DNA of 64,000 nucleotides. Origin: Tahibacter harae. GTDB taxonomy: Bacteria; Pseudomonadota; Gammaproteobacteria; Xanthomonadales; Rhodanobacteraceae. The stretch covers positions 310,001-374,000 of the forward strand of contig NZ_JANFQO010000002.1 of NCBI RefSeq assembly GCF_024437735.1, in the 5' to 3' direction. The notes beneath the pieces were generated by a model. That model had not been told where the DNA came from. It saw only the letters and a list, made by a program, of their open reading frames with translations, and ran no database searches. Position 1 is the stretch's first letter. Each line of letters begins with the position of its first letter. The translations under genes were made by a program, and so were the position numbers. Shown in pieces: positions 1-7,305 of this stretch.

Positions 1-1
1 A

Positions 2-235
2 GCAGCAGCGAAGAAAGCGCCGGCGAAGAAGACCGCGGCAAAGAAAACAGCTGCGAAGAAGGCGCCAGCGAAGAAAGCAACAGCGAAGAAAGCCACGACC
101 AGACGTGCCGCGGGCAAACGCGCCGGTTCCCGTGCCACGAAGAAGACTGCGGCACGCAGCAGTGCGCGCAAGTCAACGGCCCGCAGGACCAGTTCCGACC
201 GCAAGCGCACAGGCCGCCGCAGCGCTGCGAAATAA
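2..235 (+). CDS. Histone H1-like Lys/Ala-rich protein, C-terminal part (5' truncated)
   Basis: Frame 2 is open from the left edge and ends at TAA 233-235. It encodes about 77 residues made almost only of Ala, Lys, Arg, Thr and Ser, built from repeated AAKK and APAKK units and ending in an Arg/Ser-rich stretch. This composition is typical of bacterial histone H1-like DNA-binding proteins and of the basic tails attached to some other proteins in Lysobacterales. The N-terminus lies outside the window, so a folded domain fused upstream cannot be excluded. A role in nucleoid binding is inferred from composition only. The DksA at 38.5-39.5 kb has a similar basic tail, but at its N-terminus. Confidence 0.7.
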   Translation, partial: AAAKKAPAKKTAAKKTAAKKAPAKKATAKKATTRRAAGKRAGSRATKKTAARSSARKSTARRTSSDRKRTGRRSAAK

Positions 236-562
236 GCCGGTGCGCACAAAGAAACCGCGACTTGATCACGTTCCTGCGGCACACCCGACGCTGACCTCAG
301 GACGCTTCATGCGCAAGAGTTCATTGGCCAACCGCGCCGGCGCAAAGCCCAACTATGCCTGCGAGCGGCGAGGCCATCCGCACAGGGCGAGAGAGACTTG
401 GCCGCCGAAGCGCCTGACCGGCCGGTAGGGATGCATTGACGTCGAGCGGGAATGGCGCCCCTGGCGCCACCACCCACAGCGCCCGGTCCGCCCAACTTCC
501 GGTACATGCATGGCCGCTACCCAGCCAGCACACTCGTAGGAACAAAGGACGTTCCTGTACCT
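236..562. other. Intergenic stretch, no gene recognised
   Basis: About 330 bases lie between the H1-like gene and the small membrane protein. Open frames on both strands here have the low-complexity Arg/Pro/Ala composition of chance frames in GC-rich DNA, and none has a convincing ribosome binding site. No tRNA, strong hairpin or repeat was recognised. It presumably holds the promoter of the downstream gene. Confidence 0.4.
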
Positions 563-1042
563 ATGACAATTTTGACAGTCTTCAGCGCAAACCGCTTCCT
601 GCTGCTCCGCCGGACGGTTATCTGCGTCCTGGCCGGACTACTGATCTTCTACCACTGCACTGTCCTCTACGAACTCTATCTTGGCGGAGGCAACTACGAG
701 GGGCTGTACGACAGGTCACTGAACGGGACGCCGAAGTCCTACGAATACATCCAGTCGGCACTGCGTCTGCTCATCGTCACCAGCCTGATCCTGGTGGCCT
801 GCGGCATCCGCAGCGCCCTGTGGCTGATGTGGACGAGCATAGGCACACTGGTTGTTACCCACTACTGGGCGTATTTCGGCGATATCCCGGTCGCCTTTGT
901 CGCAGGGCGTCATCCGCTCTCCTACCTGAAGGGTTTTATCTTCCCGACGATCATCACACTGATGATGCTGCTGCCGTCCCGGCCGGCACGCCCTGGTGCC
1001 GCGCTTTCGCAGCAATCGGCGTCCATCTCCCCGACGGAATGA
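563..1042 (+). CDS. Small integral membrane protein of unknown function
   Basis: The product has 159 residues with about four hydrophobic segments, at roughly residues 15-37, 65-85, 90-110 and 125-145, so it should sit in the inner membrane. I chose the ATG at 563, which starts MTILTVF, because the longer in-frame extension from 452 is Pro-rich and looks untranslated. An AAAGGA motif lies about 13 bases upstream, which is rather far. I do not recognise the family. The gene stands alone and the next gene starts 157 bases downstream. Function unknown. Confidence 0.6.
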   Translation: MTILTVFSANRFLLLRRTVICVLAGLLIFYHCTVLYELYLGGGNYEGLYDRSLNGTPKSYEYIQSALRLLIVTSLILVACGIRSALWLMWTSIGTLVVTHYWAYFGDIPVAFVAGRHPLSYLKGFIFPTIITLMMLLPSRPARPGAALSQQSASISPTE

Positions 1043-1199
1043 CGCGGGCGGCGCATCGAAGACATCGAAACCGTCGTTCTCCCGGCGCTTGCTGCAGGCC
1101 TGACGCGGCCCGAGGCGAAATCCGCCATCCCGGCGGAATCCCCACTGCGCAGCGCAGCGGTCCGTGGCACCATCGACCGGTCAACGACAGGACCTGCGC

Positions 1200-1658
1200 A
1201 TGCGCCGCGAATCCGATCTGATCGAAACCTTCTACCAGGCCTTCCAGCGCCGCGACGGCGCAGCCATGGCCGCCTGTTACGCGCCGGATGCGAATTTCCG
1301 CGACCCGGTGTTTGAACTGCGCGGCGCCGATGTCGGCCGCATGTGGCGCATGCTGTGCGAGCGCGGCAAGGATCTGCGCGTGGAATACAACGCCGTGCAG
1401 GCAAATGGCGATCGCGGCAGCGCCAACTGGCAGGCCTGGTACAGCTTCAGCAAGACCGGCCGCCCGGTGCACAACCTCATCCATGCCGAATTTGAATTCC
1501 GCGACGGCCGCATCGCCCGGCATGTGGACAGCTTCGATTTCTGGCGCTGGTCGCGCCAGGCGCTGGGGCCGGCCGGACTGCTGCTGGGCTGGACGCCGCT
1601 GCTGCGCAACAAGGTGCGCGCCGAGGCGCGGCGCGGACTGGAAAAATTCACCGGGTGA
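1200..1658 (+). CDS. SnoaL/NTF2-like fold protein
   Basis: The product has 152 residues from the ATG at 1200, preceded by an AGGA-type ribosome binding site. The N-terminal pattern ESDLIETFYQAFQRRD, then ACYAPDANFRDPVF, and the later FRDGRIARHVDSFDFWRW are typical of the SnoaL-like/NTF2 cone fold, which includes small polyketide cyclases, isomerases and many uncharacterised proteins. Substrate and role cannot be read from the sequence. It sits alone between a membrane protein and a convergent LysR gene. A second protein of the same general fold, but with a signal peptide, is encoded at 4854-5366. Confidence 0.75.
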   Translation: MRRESDLIETFYQAFQRRDGAAMAACYAPDANFRDPVFELRGADVGRMWRMLCERGKDLRVEYNAVQANGDRGSANWQAWYSFSKTGRPVHNLIHAEFEFRDGRIARHVDSFDFWRWSRQALGPAGLLLGWTPLLRNKVRAEARRGLEKFTG

Positions 1659-1796
1659 AAACGGCGGCCGGCACCGCGCGGCCCCGGAGGCGCTTGGAGG
1701 CCGGCGTCGCCGCAAACCGGCGGCCGGTCAGAAATACGGCGGTGCGCAGCGCATTCCGCTGCCGTCCGGCCGCAGTCCCGCCACAGTCCGCGAAAT

Positions 1797-2702
1797 TCAA
1801 TCCGGCTGACAGCCCTCCAGCTCGCCGCGCCGCGCCAGCAGGAAATCGATCAGCGCGCGCAGCGCCGGCGAAACCCGGCGCTCGGTATAGACCAGGTTCA
1901 AGGGCACGGCCTCGCCCACCCACTGCGGCAGCACGCGCTGCAGGCGGCCGGCGCGCACGTCCTGCACTACGTCGGCCCAGATGCGATAGGCCACGCCGCG
2001 GCCCTGGACGGCCCAGCGGCGCACCATTTCCGCATCGTTGAAGGTCCAGCGCGGTGCGACCTGGACTTCGCATTCCTCCGCGCCGCGCACGAAGCGCCAG
2101 CGGTCGGCCGGACGCTGCTGGCGCATATAGCAGACGGTATCGTGCGCGGGCAGTTCCTGCGGCTGCAGCGGCAGGCCGCGGCGCGCGATGTAGTCCGGCG
2201 CCGCGCAGGCCACGCGCAGCAGCTGCGCCAGCGGCAGCGCGATCAGGCTGGAATCGACGGGATGGCCGTAGCGCAGGGCCAGGTCCACCGGCGCGGCGTA
2301 GAAGTCGGCGATGGCATCGTCCAGGGTGATCTGGAAGCGCACCTGCGGATGCAGCGCGGCGAATTCGTCCAGCCAGCCGGCCAGACGGTTGCGGCCGAAA
2401 TCCGCCGGCGCGGTGATGCGTACCAGGCCGCCGCCGTCGGCGCCCGCGGCCAGCGCCAGGCGGCCGGCGCCCAGCGCCGCCAGTGCCTCGCGCGCATGCG
2501 GCAGGTAGCGTTCGCCCTCGGCGCTCAGGCGCAGGCTGCGCGTGGTGCGCAGGATCAGGCGCGCGCCCAGCTGGGCTTCCAGCCGCTTCAGTGCCGCGCT
2601 GGCCACGGCCAGGGTGATGCCCAAGGCGCGCGCGGCGTGGCTCAGGCGGCCACTGTCGGCGCAGGCGACGAAGACGGCGATGTCGGACAGGGATTCGCTC
2701 AT
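1797..2702 (-). CDS. LysR-family transcriptional regulator
   Basis: The product has 301 residues. The N-terminal winged helix-turn-helix (about residues 3-62) has the usual pattern for the family: FVACADSGRLSHAARALGIT followed by VASAALKRLEAQLGARL. An effector-binding domain covers roughly residues 90-295. I used the ATG at 2702, which starts MSESLSDIAVF, because this matches the usual LysR N-terminus and the upstream extension is Arg-rich filler. It is transcribed divergently from the MFS transporter at 2801, with 98 bases between the starts, so the transporter is the likely target. The co-inducer is unknown. Confidence 0.9.
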   Translation of the reverse strand: MSESLSDIAVFVACADSGRLSHAARALGITLAVASAALKRLEAQLGARLILRTTRSLRLSAEGERYLPHAREALAALGAGRLALAAGADGGGLVRITAPADFGRNRLAGWLDEFAALHPQVRFQITLDDAIADFYAAPVDLALRYGHPVDSSLIALPLAQLLRVACAAPDYIARRGLPLQPQELPAHDTVCYMRQQRPADRWRFVRGAEECEVQVAPRWTFNDAEMVRRWAVQGRGVAYRIWADVVQDVRAGRLQRVLPQWVGEAVPLNLVYTERRVSPALRALIDFLLARRGELEGCQPD

Positions 2703-2800
2703 TCTCAACTGCGGATTGATTCTGTGTCGGCGCCGCCGCCGCTGTCGCGACGATACGCCCATCGCTACCCTGGCCGACAGTTCCGCTTTTGCCGCCGCCG

Positions 2801-4072
2801 ATGAAGCCAAGCACCCTGCCCGATTCCCCCTCCACCGCCGGCGGCTGGACCCGCGCCGCACTGATCGCGATTGCCTGCGGCGCCCTGATCGTCACCCTGA
2901 GCATGGGCGTGCGGCAGAGCTTCGGCCTGTTCATGCAGCCGGTAGGACGCGACTTCGGCATAGGCCGCGAGTATTTCGGTTTCGCCATCGCGGTGCAGAA
3001 CCTGCTGTTCGGCCTGGCCCAGCCCTTCGTCGGCGCCGTCGCCGACCGCTACGGCGTGCGCCGCGTGCTGGTAGTCGGCGCGCTGGTGTACGTGGCCGGC
3101 CTGGCCCTGGCTGCGGTGGTGCTGGCGCCGGGCGGCATCATGCTCAGCCTGGGCGTACTGGTCGGGCTGGGGCTCAGCGGCACCACCTTCGTCGTCGTGC
3201 TGACCGGCGTGGCCCGGCTGGTGCGGCCGGAACAGCGCAGCATGGCCTTCGGCCTGGTCACCGCCGGCGGTTCCTTCGGCCAGTTCGCCGTGGTGCCGCT
3301 GGCGCAGGCACTGATTGCCAGCTGGGGCTGGCGCCACGCACTGTTCGGCCTGTGCGTGCTGATCCTGGCCACGGCCGCCGCCGCCGTCGGCCTGCGCAAG
3401 CCCGCCGCCGGCAGCGCCGCGGCCGGCCCGGCCGGGGACAGCTACGGCAGTCTCTCCGCTGCGCTGGCGCGCGCTGCGGCACATCCGCACTACTGGCTGC
3501 TCAATGCGGGCTTCTTCGTCTGCGGCTTCCATATCGCCTTCATCGCCACGCATTTCCCGGCCTATCTGGTCGACCAGGGCATAGCCGCCAGCGTGGGCGC
3601 GACGGCGCTGGCCCTGGTCGGGCTGTTCAATATCGCGGGTTCGTACCTGTTCGGCCTGTGGGGCGGACGCCATTCGCGGCCGCGGCTGCTGGCGGCGCTG
3701 TACGCGGCGCGCGCCCTGGCCATCGCGGTATTCCTGCTGGTGCCGCTGAGCGCGGCTTCGGCGCTGGTGTTCGCTGCGGTATTCGGCTTCCTCTGGCTGG
3801 GCACGGTGCCGCTGACCAATGGCGCGGTAGCGAGCATGTTCGGCGTGCGCTACTTGTCCACCTTGTACGGCATCGTCTTCCTCAGTCACCAGGTCGGCAG
3901 CTTCGTCGGCGCCTGGGTCGCCGGCCGTCTCTACGACAGCAGCGGCAGCTACGGCCCGATCTGGGTCGCCAGCATCGCCCTGGGCCTGCTCGCCGCTGCC
4001 GTGAGCTGGGCTACACGCGACGAATCCGTGCCGGCGCAGGCGCCGCTGCGTGCGGCGGAATCCACGCCGTGA
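2801..4072 (+). CDS. MFS transporter
   Basis: The product has 423 residues with about 12 membrane segments, split by a polar loop near residues 200-225. The motif between TM2 and TM3, GAVADRYGVRRVL, is the major facilitator signature. The overall pattern, with an N-terminal SMGVRQSFGLFMQP and WGWRHALFGL in TM5, resembles MFS members near the oxalate/formate antiporter group, but the substrate cannot be assigned. The ATG at 2801 starts MKPSTLPDS. A TACCCT hexamer at 2766-2771 may be its -10 element. The gene is divergent from a LysR regulator and overlaps a small ORF at its 3' end. Confidence 0.88.
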   Translation: MKPSTLPDSPSTAGGWTRAALIAIACGALIVTLSMGVRQSFGLFMQPVGRDFGIGREYFGFAIAVQNLLFGLAQPFVGAVADRYGVRRVLVVGALVYVAGLALAAVVLAPGGIMLSLGVLVGLGLSGTTFVVVLTGVARLVRPEQRSMAFGLVTAGGSFGQFAVVPLAQALIASWGWRHALFGLCVLILATAAAAVGLRKPAAGSAAAGPAGDSYGSLSAALARAAAHPHYWLLNAGFFVCGFHIAFIATHFPAYLVDQGIAASVGATALALVGLFNIAGSYLFGLWGGRHSRPRLLAALYAARALAIAVFLLVPLSAASALVFAAVFGFLWLGTVPLTNGAVASMFGVRYLSTLYGIVFLSHQVGSFVGAWVAGRLYDSSGSYGPIWVASIALGLLAAAVSWATRDESVPAQAPLRAAESTP

Positions 4073-4200
4073 CTCCGCGCCGCTGGCATCGCGGCGGCTG
4101 GCTCGCGGCGGTGCTGCTGGCCCTGGCCGCGCTGGCGGCACTGTGGCTGCGCTGGGGCGAGGCCGTATTCCTCAATCAGTTAGGCGCGATGCTGTGCTGA
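4069..4200 (+). CDS. Small single-pass membrane protein, translationally coupled to the MFS gene
   Basis: A 43-codon frame starts with GTG at 4069, overlapping the MFS stop codon in a GTGA arrangement, and ends at TGA 4198-4200. It has a short basic start (TPRRWHRGGW), one strong hydrophobic helix rich in Ala and Leu (about residues 12-29), and a short polar tail. The overlap, the positive-inside pattern and the single TM segment suggest a real small protein co-translated with the transporter. It has no recognised family. A chance frame remains possible in such GC-rich DNA. Confidence 0.45.
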   Translation: MTPRRWHRGGWLAAVLLALAALAALWLRWGEAVFLNQLGAMLC

Positions 4201-4207
4201 ACGCCGC

Positions 4208-4242
4208 GCCGTCACCGGCGCCGCATTCGCGCCGGTGACGGC
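4208..4242. terminator. Perfect 14-bp stem-loop between convergent genes
   Basis: Arms at 4208-4221 and 4229-4242 are perfectly complementary (GCCGTCACCGGCGC and its reverse complement), with a 7-base loop. It lies between the convergent MFS/small-ORF unit and the DUF411 pseudogene. There is no T-run on either side, so it is not a canonical intrinsic terminator. It may still act as a transcript end or a 3' stabiliser. Confidence 0.4.
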
Positions 4243-4304
4243 AATCGCGCTGCGCCGCAGACCGCCGCGCGGGCAGCCTGCGGCCATGTCCGGCGCGACC
4301 GCGC

Positions 4305-4857
4305 TCAGCGCGAACCGTGCTGGCTGAAGGCGGACACGCTGCCGTCCTCGCCCACCAGTTCCACGGTATGCGGCGCCACCCGCCCATCCGGCATCTCCAT
4401 GCCCGGCGAACCCGGCGGCATGCCCGGCAGCACCAGGCCGCGCGCGCGGGGTTTCTCCTGCAGCAGGCGCCGGATATCCGCGGCGGGCACGTGGCCTTCG
4501 ACCAGATAGCCCCCGACTTCCGCGGTATGGCAGGAGCCTTTCCCCACCGGCACGCCCAGCCGCGCCTTGACCGCGCTGAGATCGTCGCTGTCGTGGACCT
4601 CGACCGGGAAGCCGGATTGCTGCAAGTGTTCCACCCACAGATGACAGCAGCCGCAGGCGGCGGTTGTGCACGACGACGCGCGGCAGCGCGGATCCGGCCG
4701 GGGCCGCGGCGTGCTTTGGCGCCGCCGCCGCAGCGCCGGCCTTCTGCGCCGGCAGCGGATGTCCGGGTTCCGCGGCGCGCGCATTCACGCCGGCCAGCAG
4801 CAGCGCGCCCAGTCCGGCAGCAAGGAAGGCGCTGAAGAATCGCCGGGAAAAATTCAT
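4305..4857 (-). pseudogene. DUF411 metal-binding periplasmic protein, frameshifted
   Basis: The frame starting at ATG 4857 encodes a signal peptide (MNFSRRFFSAFLAAGL, then an ARA cleavage region) and reads to ALPRVVVHN. The conserved DUF411 body continues in another frame: CGCCHLWVEHL, then PVEVHDSDDLSAVKARLGVP, SCHTAEVGGYLVEGHVPA and PGMPPGSPGMEMP, ending at 4305. The two parts join if one base is skipped near 4662, which is equivalent to a two-base loss inside a V-H-N-[D]-A-A-C-G-C-C motif. Neither frame has a stop at the junction, so translation from the start would run on as nonsense to 4180. DUF411 proteins occur in copper/silver resistance clusters, and CGCC is the presumed metal site. 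It could be a true mutation or a sequencing error. It overlaps the preceding gene by ATGA. Confidence 0.75.
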
Positions 4858-5366
4858 CGCTGCGCCCTCGACGACCAGTGGATGTGGACGATCTTCCAGC
4901 CCTGTGCGGTCTTGCGCAGTACGGCGGTTTCGCTGGAGGAAATCGCCAGCGGCTTGCCGTCCTTGCTGGCGCGGATCTCGCTCTCGCTGCCGACCCAGAC
5001 CAGGTCGCCCGAAGCCTGGGCGGTGCGCCGCTTCAGCGCGACATGGGCGGTCTTGAGGAATTCGGCGTCGTGCTTGGCGTGGCCGCCGAGATAGTCCTCG
5101 CGCGAATGCTCGGCGCCGCCGCTTTCGAGAATCAGCACCGCCGGATCGAGTTCCGCCGCAGCGCGGTCGAGTTCGCCCTGGCCCAGGGCCGCGGAGAAGC
5201 GCTCCAGCGCCGCCACCGCAGCGGCCGCGGCGGGCGCGATAGTCAGCATGGCGCCGGCGGTGTCGCGGCCGGCGGCGATCTGCGCCGTGTGTTTTTCATT
5301 GCCGTGGGCCCAGGCCTGCGGCGCGGCCAGGGTCAGGGCCAGGACGAGCGAAATCATTCGTATCAT
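4854..5366 (-). CDS. Secreted NTF2-like (SnoaL/DUF4440-type) protein of the copper island
   Basis: The product has 170 residues. A signal peptide ends at about residue 20 (LTLAAPQAWA), followed by a His-containing N-terminus (HGNEKH) and an NTF2-like domain: FSAALGQGELDRAAAELDPAVLILESGG, then HAKHDAEFLKTAHVALKRR, and a C-terminal GWKIVHIHWSSR. The last element is characteristic of SnoaL/DUF4440-type periplasmic proteins found beside copper genes. Its start is 48 bases downstream of the cytochrome c stop, and its stop overlaps the DUF411 start. The exact role is unknown. Context suggests periplasmic metal handling. Confidence 0.8.
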   Translation of the reverse strand: MIRMISLVLALTLAAPQAWAHGNEKHTAQIAAGRDTAGAMLTIAPAAAAAVAALERFSAALGQGELDRAAAELDPAVLILESGGAEHSREDYLGGHAKHDAEFLKTAHVALKRRTAQASGDLVWVGSESEIRASKDGKPLAISSSETAVLRKTAQGWKIVHIHWSSRAQR

Positions 5367-5414
5367 GGTGTAAATCTCCCGTAGTGAAGAGGCGCTGTGC
5401 CTCGAAATGCGAAC

Positions 5415-6074
5415 TCAGTGTTGGTGGCCGTCATCGGCCTGGGCACCGCCGTCGGCGGGCGCGGCCATGGGATCGTCCACGGGTTCGAAGGAAGAGCGCG
5501 GCGCGTCGTGGGCGTGAGGCCCGCGGCGATCGCCGCCGCCCACGGCGGTCTCGCCGCCGCCGTGGCTGTGGCCGTCGCTGGCTGCGACCTGGGCGCGGTA
5601 CTGCGCGGCGTCCATGCGCGGAAACTGCTGCAGGAAGGCGACCATGCCCCACAGATAGCGGTCGTCCATGCTTTTGCCCCAGGCCGGCATGCCGGAAGCC
5701 TTGATGCCGTGCTTGAGCGCCCAGAACGCCGCGCGCGGATCGACCTGCCCCAGCGCATCCCAGCGCGGCGGACGCGGATACAGGCCGGCGCTGAGTTCGG
5801 TCTCCGCCGCACCGGGGCTGAGATGGCAGCTCACGCACATCGCGTCGTAGTTGCCCGCACCGCTGCGGATCAGCGCGGCATCCGTCAGATCCGGCGGCAC
5901 CAGCGCCGCGGCACGCACAGCGATGGAACGCTGACGGGCGATGTCGAGCAGTTTGTACGTCGCCGGCCAGTGCGGCGTATCGGCACCGACATCGTAGACG
6001 CCGGACCCGATCACGCCGGCGATGGCGGCCGCGCCGGCGAAGGCCAGCAGCAGCAAGGTCCTCAGCAGTTTCAT
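5415..6074 (-). CDS. Monoheme c-type cytochrome with His-rich C-terminal tail
   Basis: The product has 219 residues. An N-terminal hydrophobic segment (about residues 4-24) is an uncleaved anchor or signal sequence. A single CVSCH heme-binding motif lies at residues 80-84, and GMPAWG near residue 128 probably provides the axial Met. From about residue 165 the tail is low-complexity and rich in Gly, Asp and His, ending in GHQH, which suggests metal binding. It is exported and faces the periplasm. Its ATG overlaps the stop of the upstream small gene (ATGA at 6071-6074). Cytochromes of this kind are seen next to copper-resistance genes, but the electron partner is unknown. Confidence 0.85.
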   Translation of the reverse strand: MKLLRTLLLLAFAGAAAIAGVIGSGVYDVGADTPHWPATYKLLDIARQRSIAVRAAALVPPDLTDAALIRSGAGNYDAMCVSCHLSPGAAETELSAGLYPRPPRWDALGQVDPRAAFWALKHGIKASGMPAWGKSMDDRYLWGMVAFLQQFPRMDAAQYRAQVAASDGHSHGGGETAVGGGDRRGPHAHDAPRSSFEPVDDPMAAPADGGAQADDGHQH

Positions 6075-6274
6075 GGACGCATCCTCCCGCGCGTTTCGCG
6101 CTGCGGCGATGCGGCGTTTGCGCCGGCAGTGGATTGGCTGCCGCGCCAGCCGGCAGGCGCACGGCCGGCACAGTCGCTTTTTGTGCCGGCAGGCGGCGGG
6201 AATGCGCGGCCGGCACAGCCGGCAAGCGGCGATACCGCCGCGGCAGGCGCGACGGCGAAAAACGGAAGTGGCAT
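6071..6274 (-). CDS. Small Ala/Pro-rich exported or lipoprotein-like protein
   Basis: A 67-codon frame starts at ATG 6274 behind a strong ribosome binding site (GAGGAA, about 6 bases away) and ends in an ATGA overlap with the cytochrome c gene. The N-terminus is hydrophobic, followed by SPLAGC, which resembles a lipobox with Cys at residue 20, although the basic n-region expected of a lipoprotein is absent. There is a second Cys at residue 35. No family is recognised. The good ribosome binding site and translational coupling are the main reasons to call it a gene. Confidence 0.5.
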   Translation of the reverse strand: MPLPFFAVAPAAAVSPLAGCAGRAFPPPAGTKSDCAGRAPAGWRGSQSTAGANAASPQRETRGRMRP

Positions 6275-6374
6275 GGGATCTTCCTCACGGGCCATGCGGC
6301 GCAGGCAAAGCGCGCCGCAGGCATGGCTGCGAAGGCGGACGTGCACAGGCACGCCGCAGAAGAGCGTCAGCCGC

Positions 6375-6776
6375 TCAAGCCGCGGGAGGTCGGAAAGGCG
6401 GCGTGTCGTGGCCGGGCGGCGAGCGCCGCGCCGGCAGCGGGAAAACGAGGAATGCGAGCGCCGGAGCGGCAGCGGCCGGTGCCGGCATGCCCAAGGCGGG
6501 CGGCAGTACGCAGCCGCAGGCACAGGCCGCGCCGTCGCAGCAGGAGCGCTCCGGGTCGGTGCAGGAGGTGTCGTTCTGTACGGGCGCGGCGCAGTCGTGG
6601 GATGCCGCCGGCCGGTCGTGCTGCGCATGGCCAGCATCCGCAGCCGCGCCCGCTGCAAGCACGGGCGGCGCCTGGCCGTGACCGGCATGGTTCATGCGCG
6701 CCATCGCCCAAGGCGCTGCAATCCCGTTGAGGACCAGTGTCATTGCAAGCAGCAGATGGAAGGCGAGGCGGCGCAT
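6375..6776 (-). CDS. copL: CopL-family metal-binding regulatory protein
   Basis: The product has 133 residues from ATG 6776. It has a signal-like N-terminus (MRRLAFHLLLAMTLVLNGI), then His/Met/Ala-rich sequence (ARMNHAGHGQ, GHAQHD), a Cys-rich cluster with CTDPERSCC and CACGC, and a hydrophobic C-terminal part ending PPFRPPAA. This is the layout of CopL, the small Cys/His-rich protein encoded upstream of copper-resistance genes in Xanthomonas and relatives and required for their copper-induced expression. It is the first gene of the leftward unit, divergent from the MerR regulator, and probably under its control. Confidence 0.75.
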   Translation of the reverse strand: MRRLAFHLLLAMTLVLNGIAAPWAMARMNHAGHGQAPPVLAAGAAADAGHAQHDRPAASHDCAAPVQNDTSCTDPERSCCDGAACACGCVLPPALGMPAPAAAAPALAFLVFPLPARRSPPGHDTPPFRPPAA

Positions 6777-6847
6777 CGGCCGGCTAGACTGCCCTGCGCC
6801 GGGGAAAGTTTCAACGCAGCCACGACAGTTCTTTTTTTGTCCGAGGA

Positions 6848-6879
6848 TTGACTCTGGACTTGAGTCCAGAGTGCAGACT
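6848..6879 (+). promoter_or_regulatory. MerR-type promoter/operator of cueR-copA
   Basis: TTGACT at 6848-6853 is followed by a perfect inverted repeat: arms ACTCTGGACT (6851-6860) and AGTCCAGAGT (6863-6872) with a 2-base spacer. A weak -10 hexamer (CAGACT, 6874-6879) lies 20 bases after the -35. The overlong spacer filled by a dyad is the hallmark of promoters that MerR/CueR proteins activate by DNA distortion. The start codon of the regulator is 22 bases further on, with AGGAG at 6891-6895. The same dyad lies 75 bases from the copL start, so it could serve both directions. Confidence 0.85.
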
Positions 6880-6900
6880 GACGCCTCACGAGGAGTAAGC

Positions 6901-7305
6901 ATGGCTTCTTTGAGCATTGGTCAGCTGGCGCAACAGGCGGGTGTCGCCATCGACACCGTGCGCTATTACGAACGCAACGGACTGCTGGCGCCGGCCGGCC
7001 GCCTGGCCTCGGGCTACCGCCGCTACGGCACCACGGAACTGCGCCGCCTGTGCTTCATACGGCGCGCCAAGGCACTGGGTTTTTCGCTGGATGACATACG
7101 CACCCTGCTGACGCTCAGCGACGAGCAGGACGTGAGCCGCATCCGCGAGGCGGCGCAGCGCAAGCGCGACGACATCGAACGGCGCATCGCCGAACTCGAA
7201 CGCATCCGCGCCGCGCTGGATACGCTGATCACCGCCTGCCCCGGCCATGGCCGCGCCGAAGCCTGCCCCATCCTGCGTGCCCTGACGCAAGAGGATTCCC
7301 CATGA
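6901..7305 (+). CDS. cueR: MerR-family Cu(I)-responsive regulator (CueR-like)
   Basis: The product has 134 residues. The N-terminal winged helix reads [24 protein letters not shown], then GYRRYG. A dimerisation helix covers about residues 80-112. The C-terminal loop has Cys113 and Cys122 in [13 protein letters not shown], matching the metal loop of CueR-type sensors, though with one more residue between the cysteines than in E. coli CueR. There is no Cys near residue 77-79, where divalent-metal MerR proteins carry one, which fits a monovalent copper sensor. The ATG at 6901 has AGGAG 5 bases upstream. Its stop overlaps copA by ATGA. Confidence 0.88.
   Translation: MASLSIGQLAQQAGVAIDTVRYYERNGLLAPAGRLASGYRRYGTTELRRLCFIRRAKALGFSLDDIRTLLTLSDEQDVSRIREAAQRKRDDIERRIAELERIRAALDTLITACPGHGRAEACPILRALTQEDSP

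Noticed and set aside
6071-6688. A longer 205-codon version of the small protein upstream of the cytochrome
   Set aside because: The N-terminal part is Arg/Pro-rich and overlaps copL in another frame; the ATG at 6274 has the good ribosome binding site.
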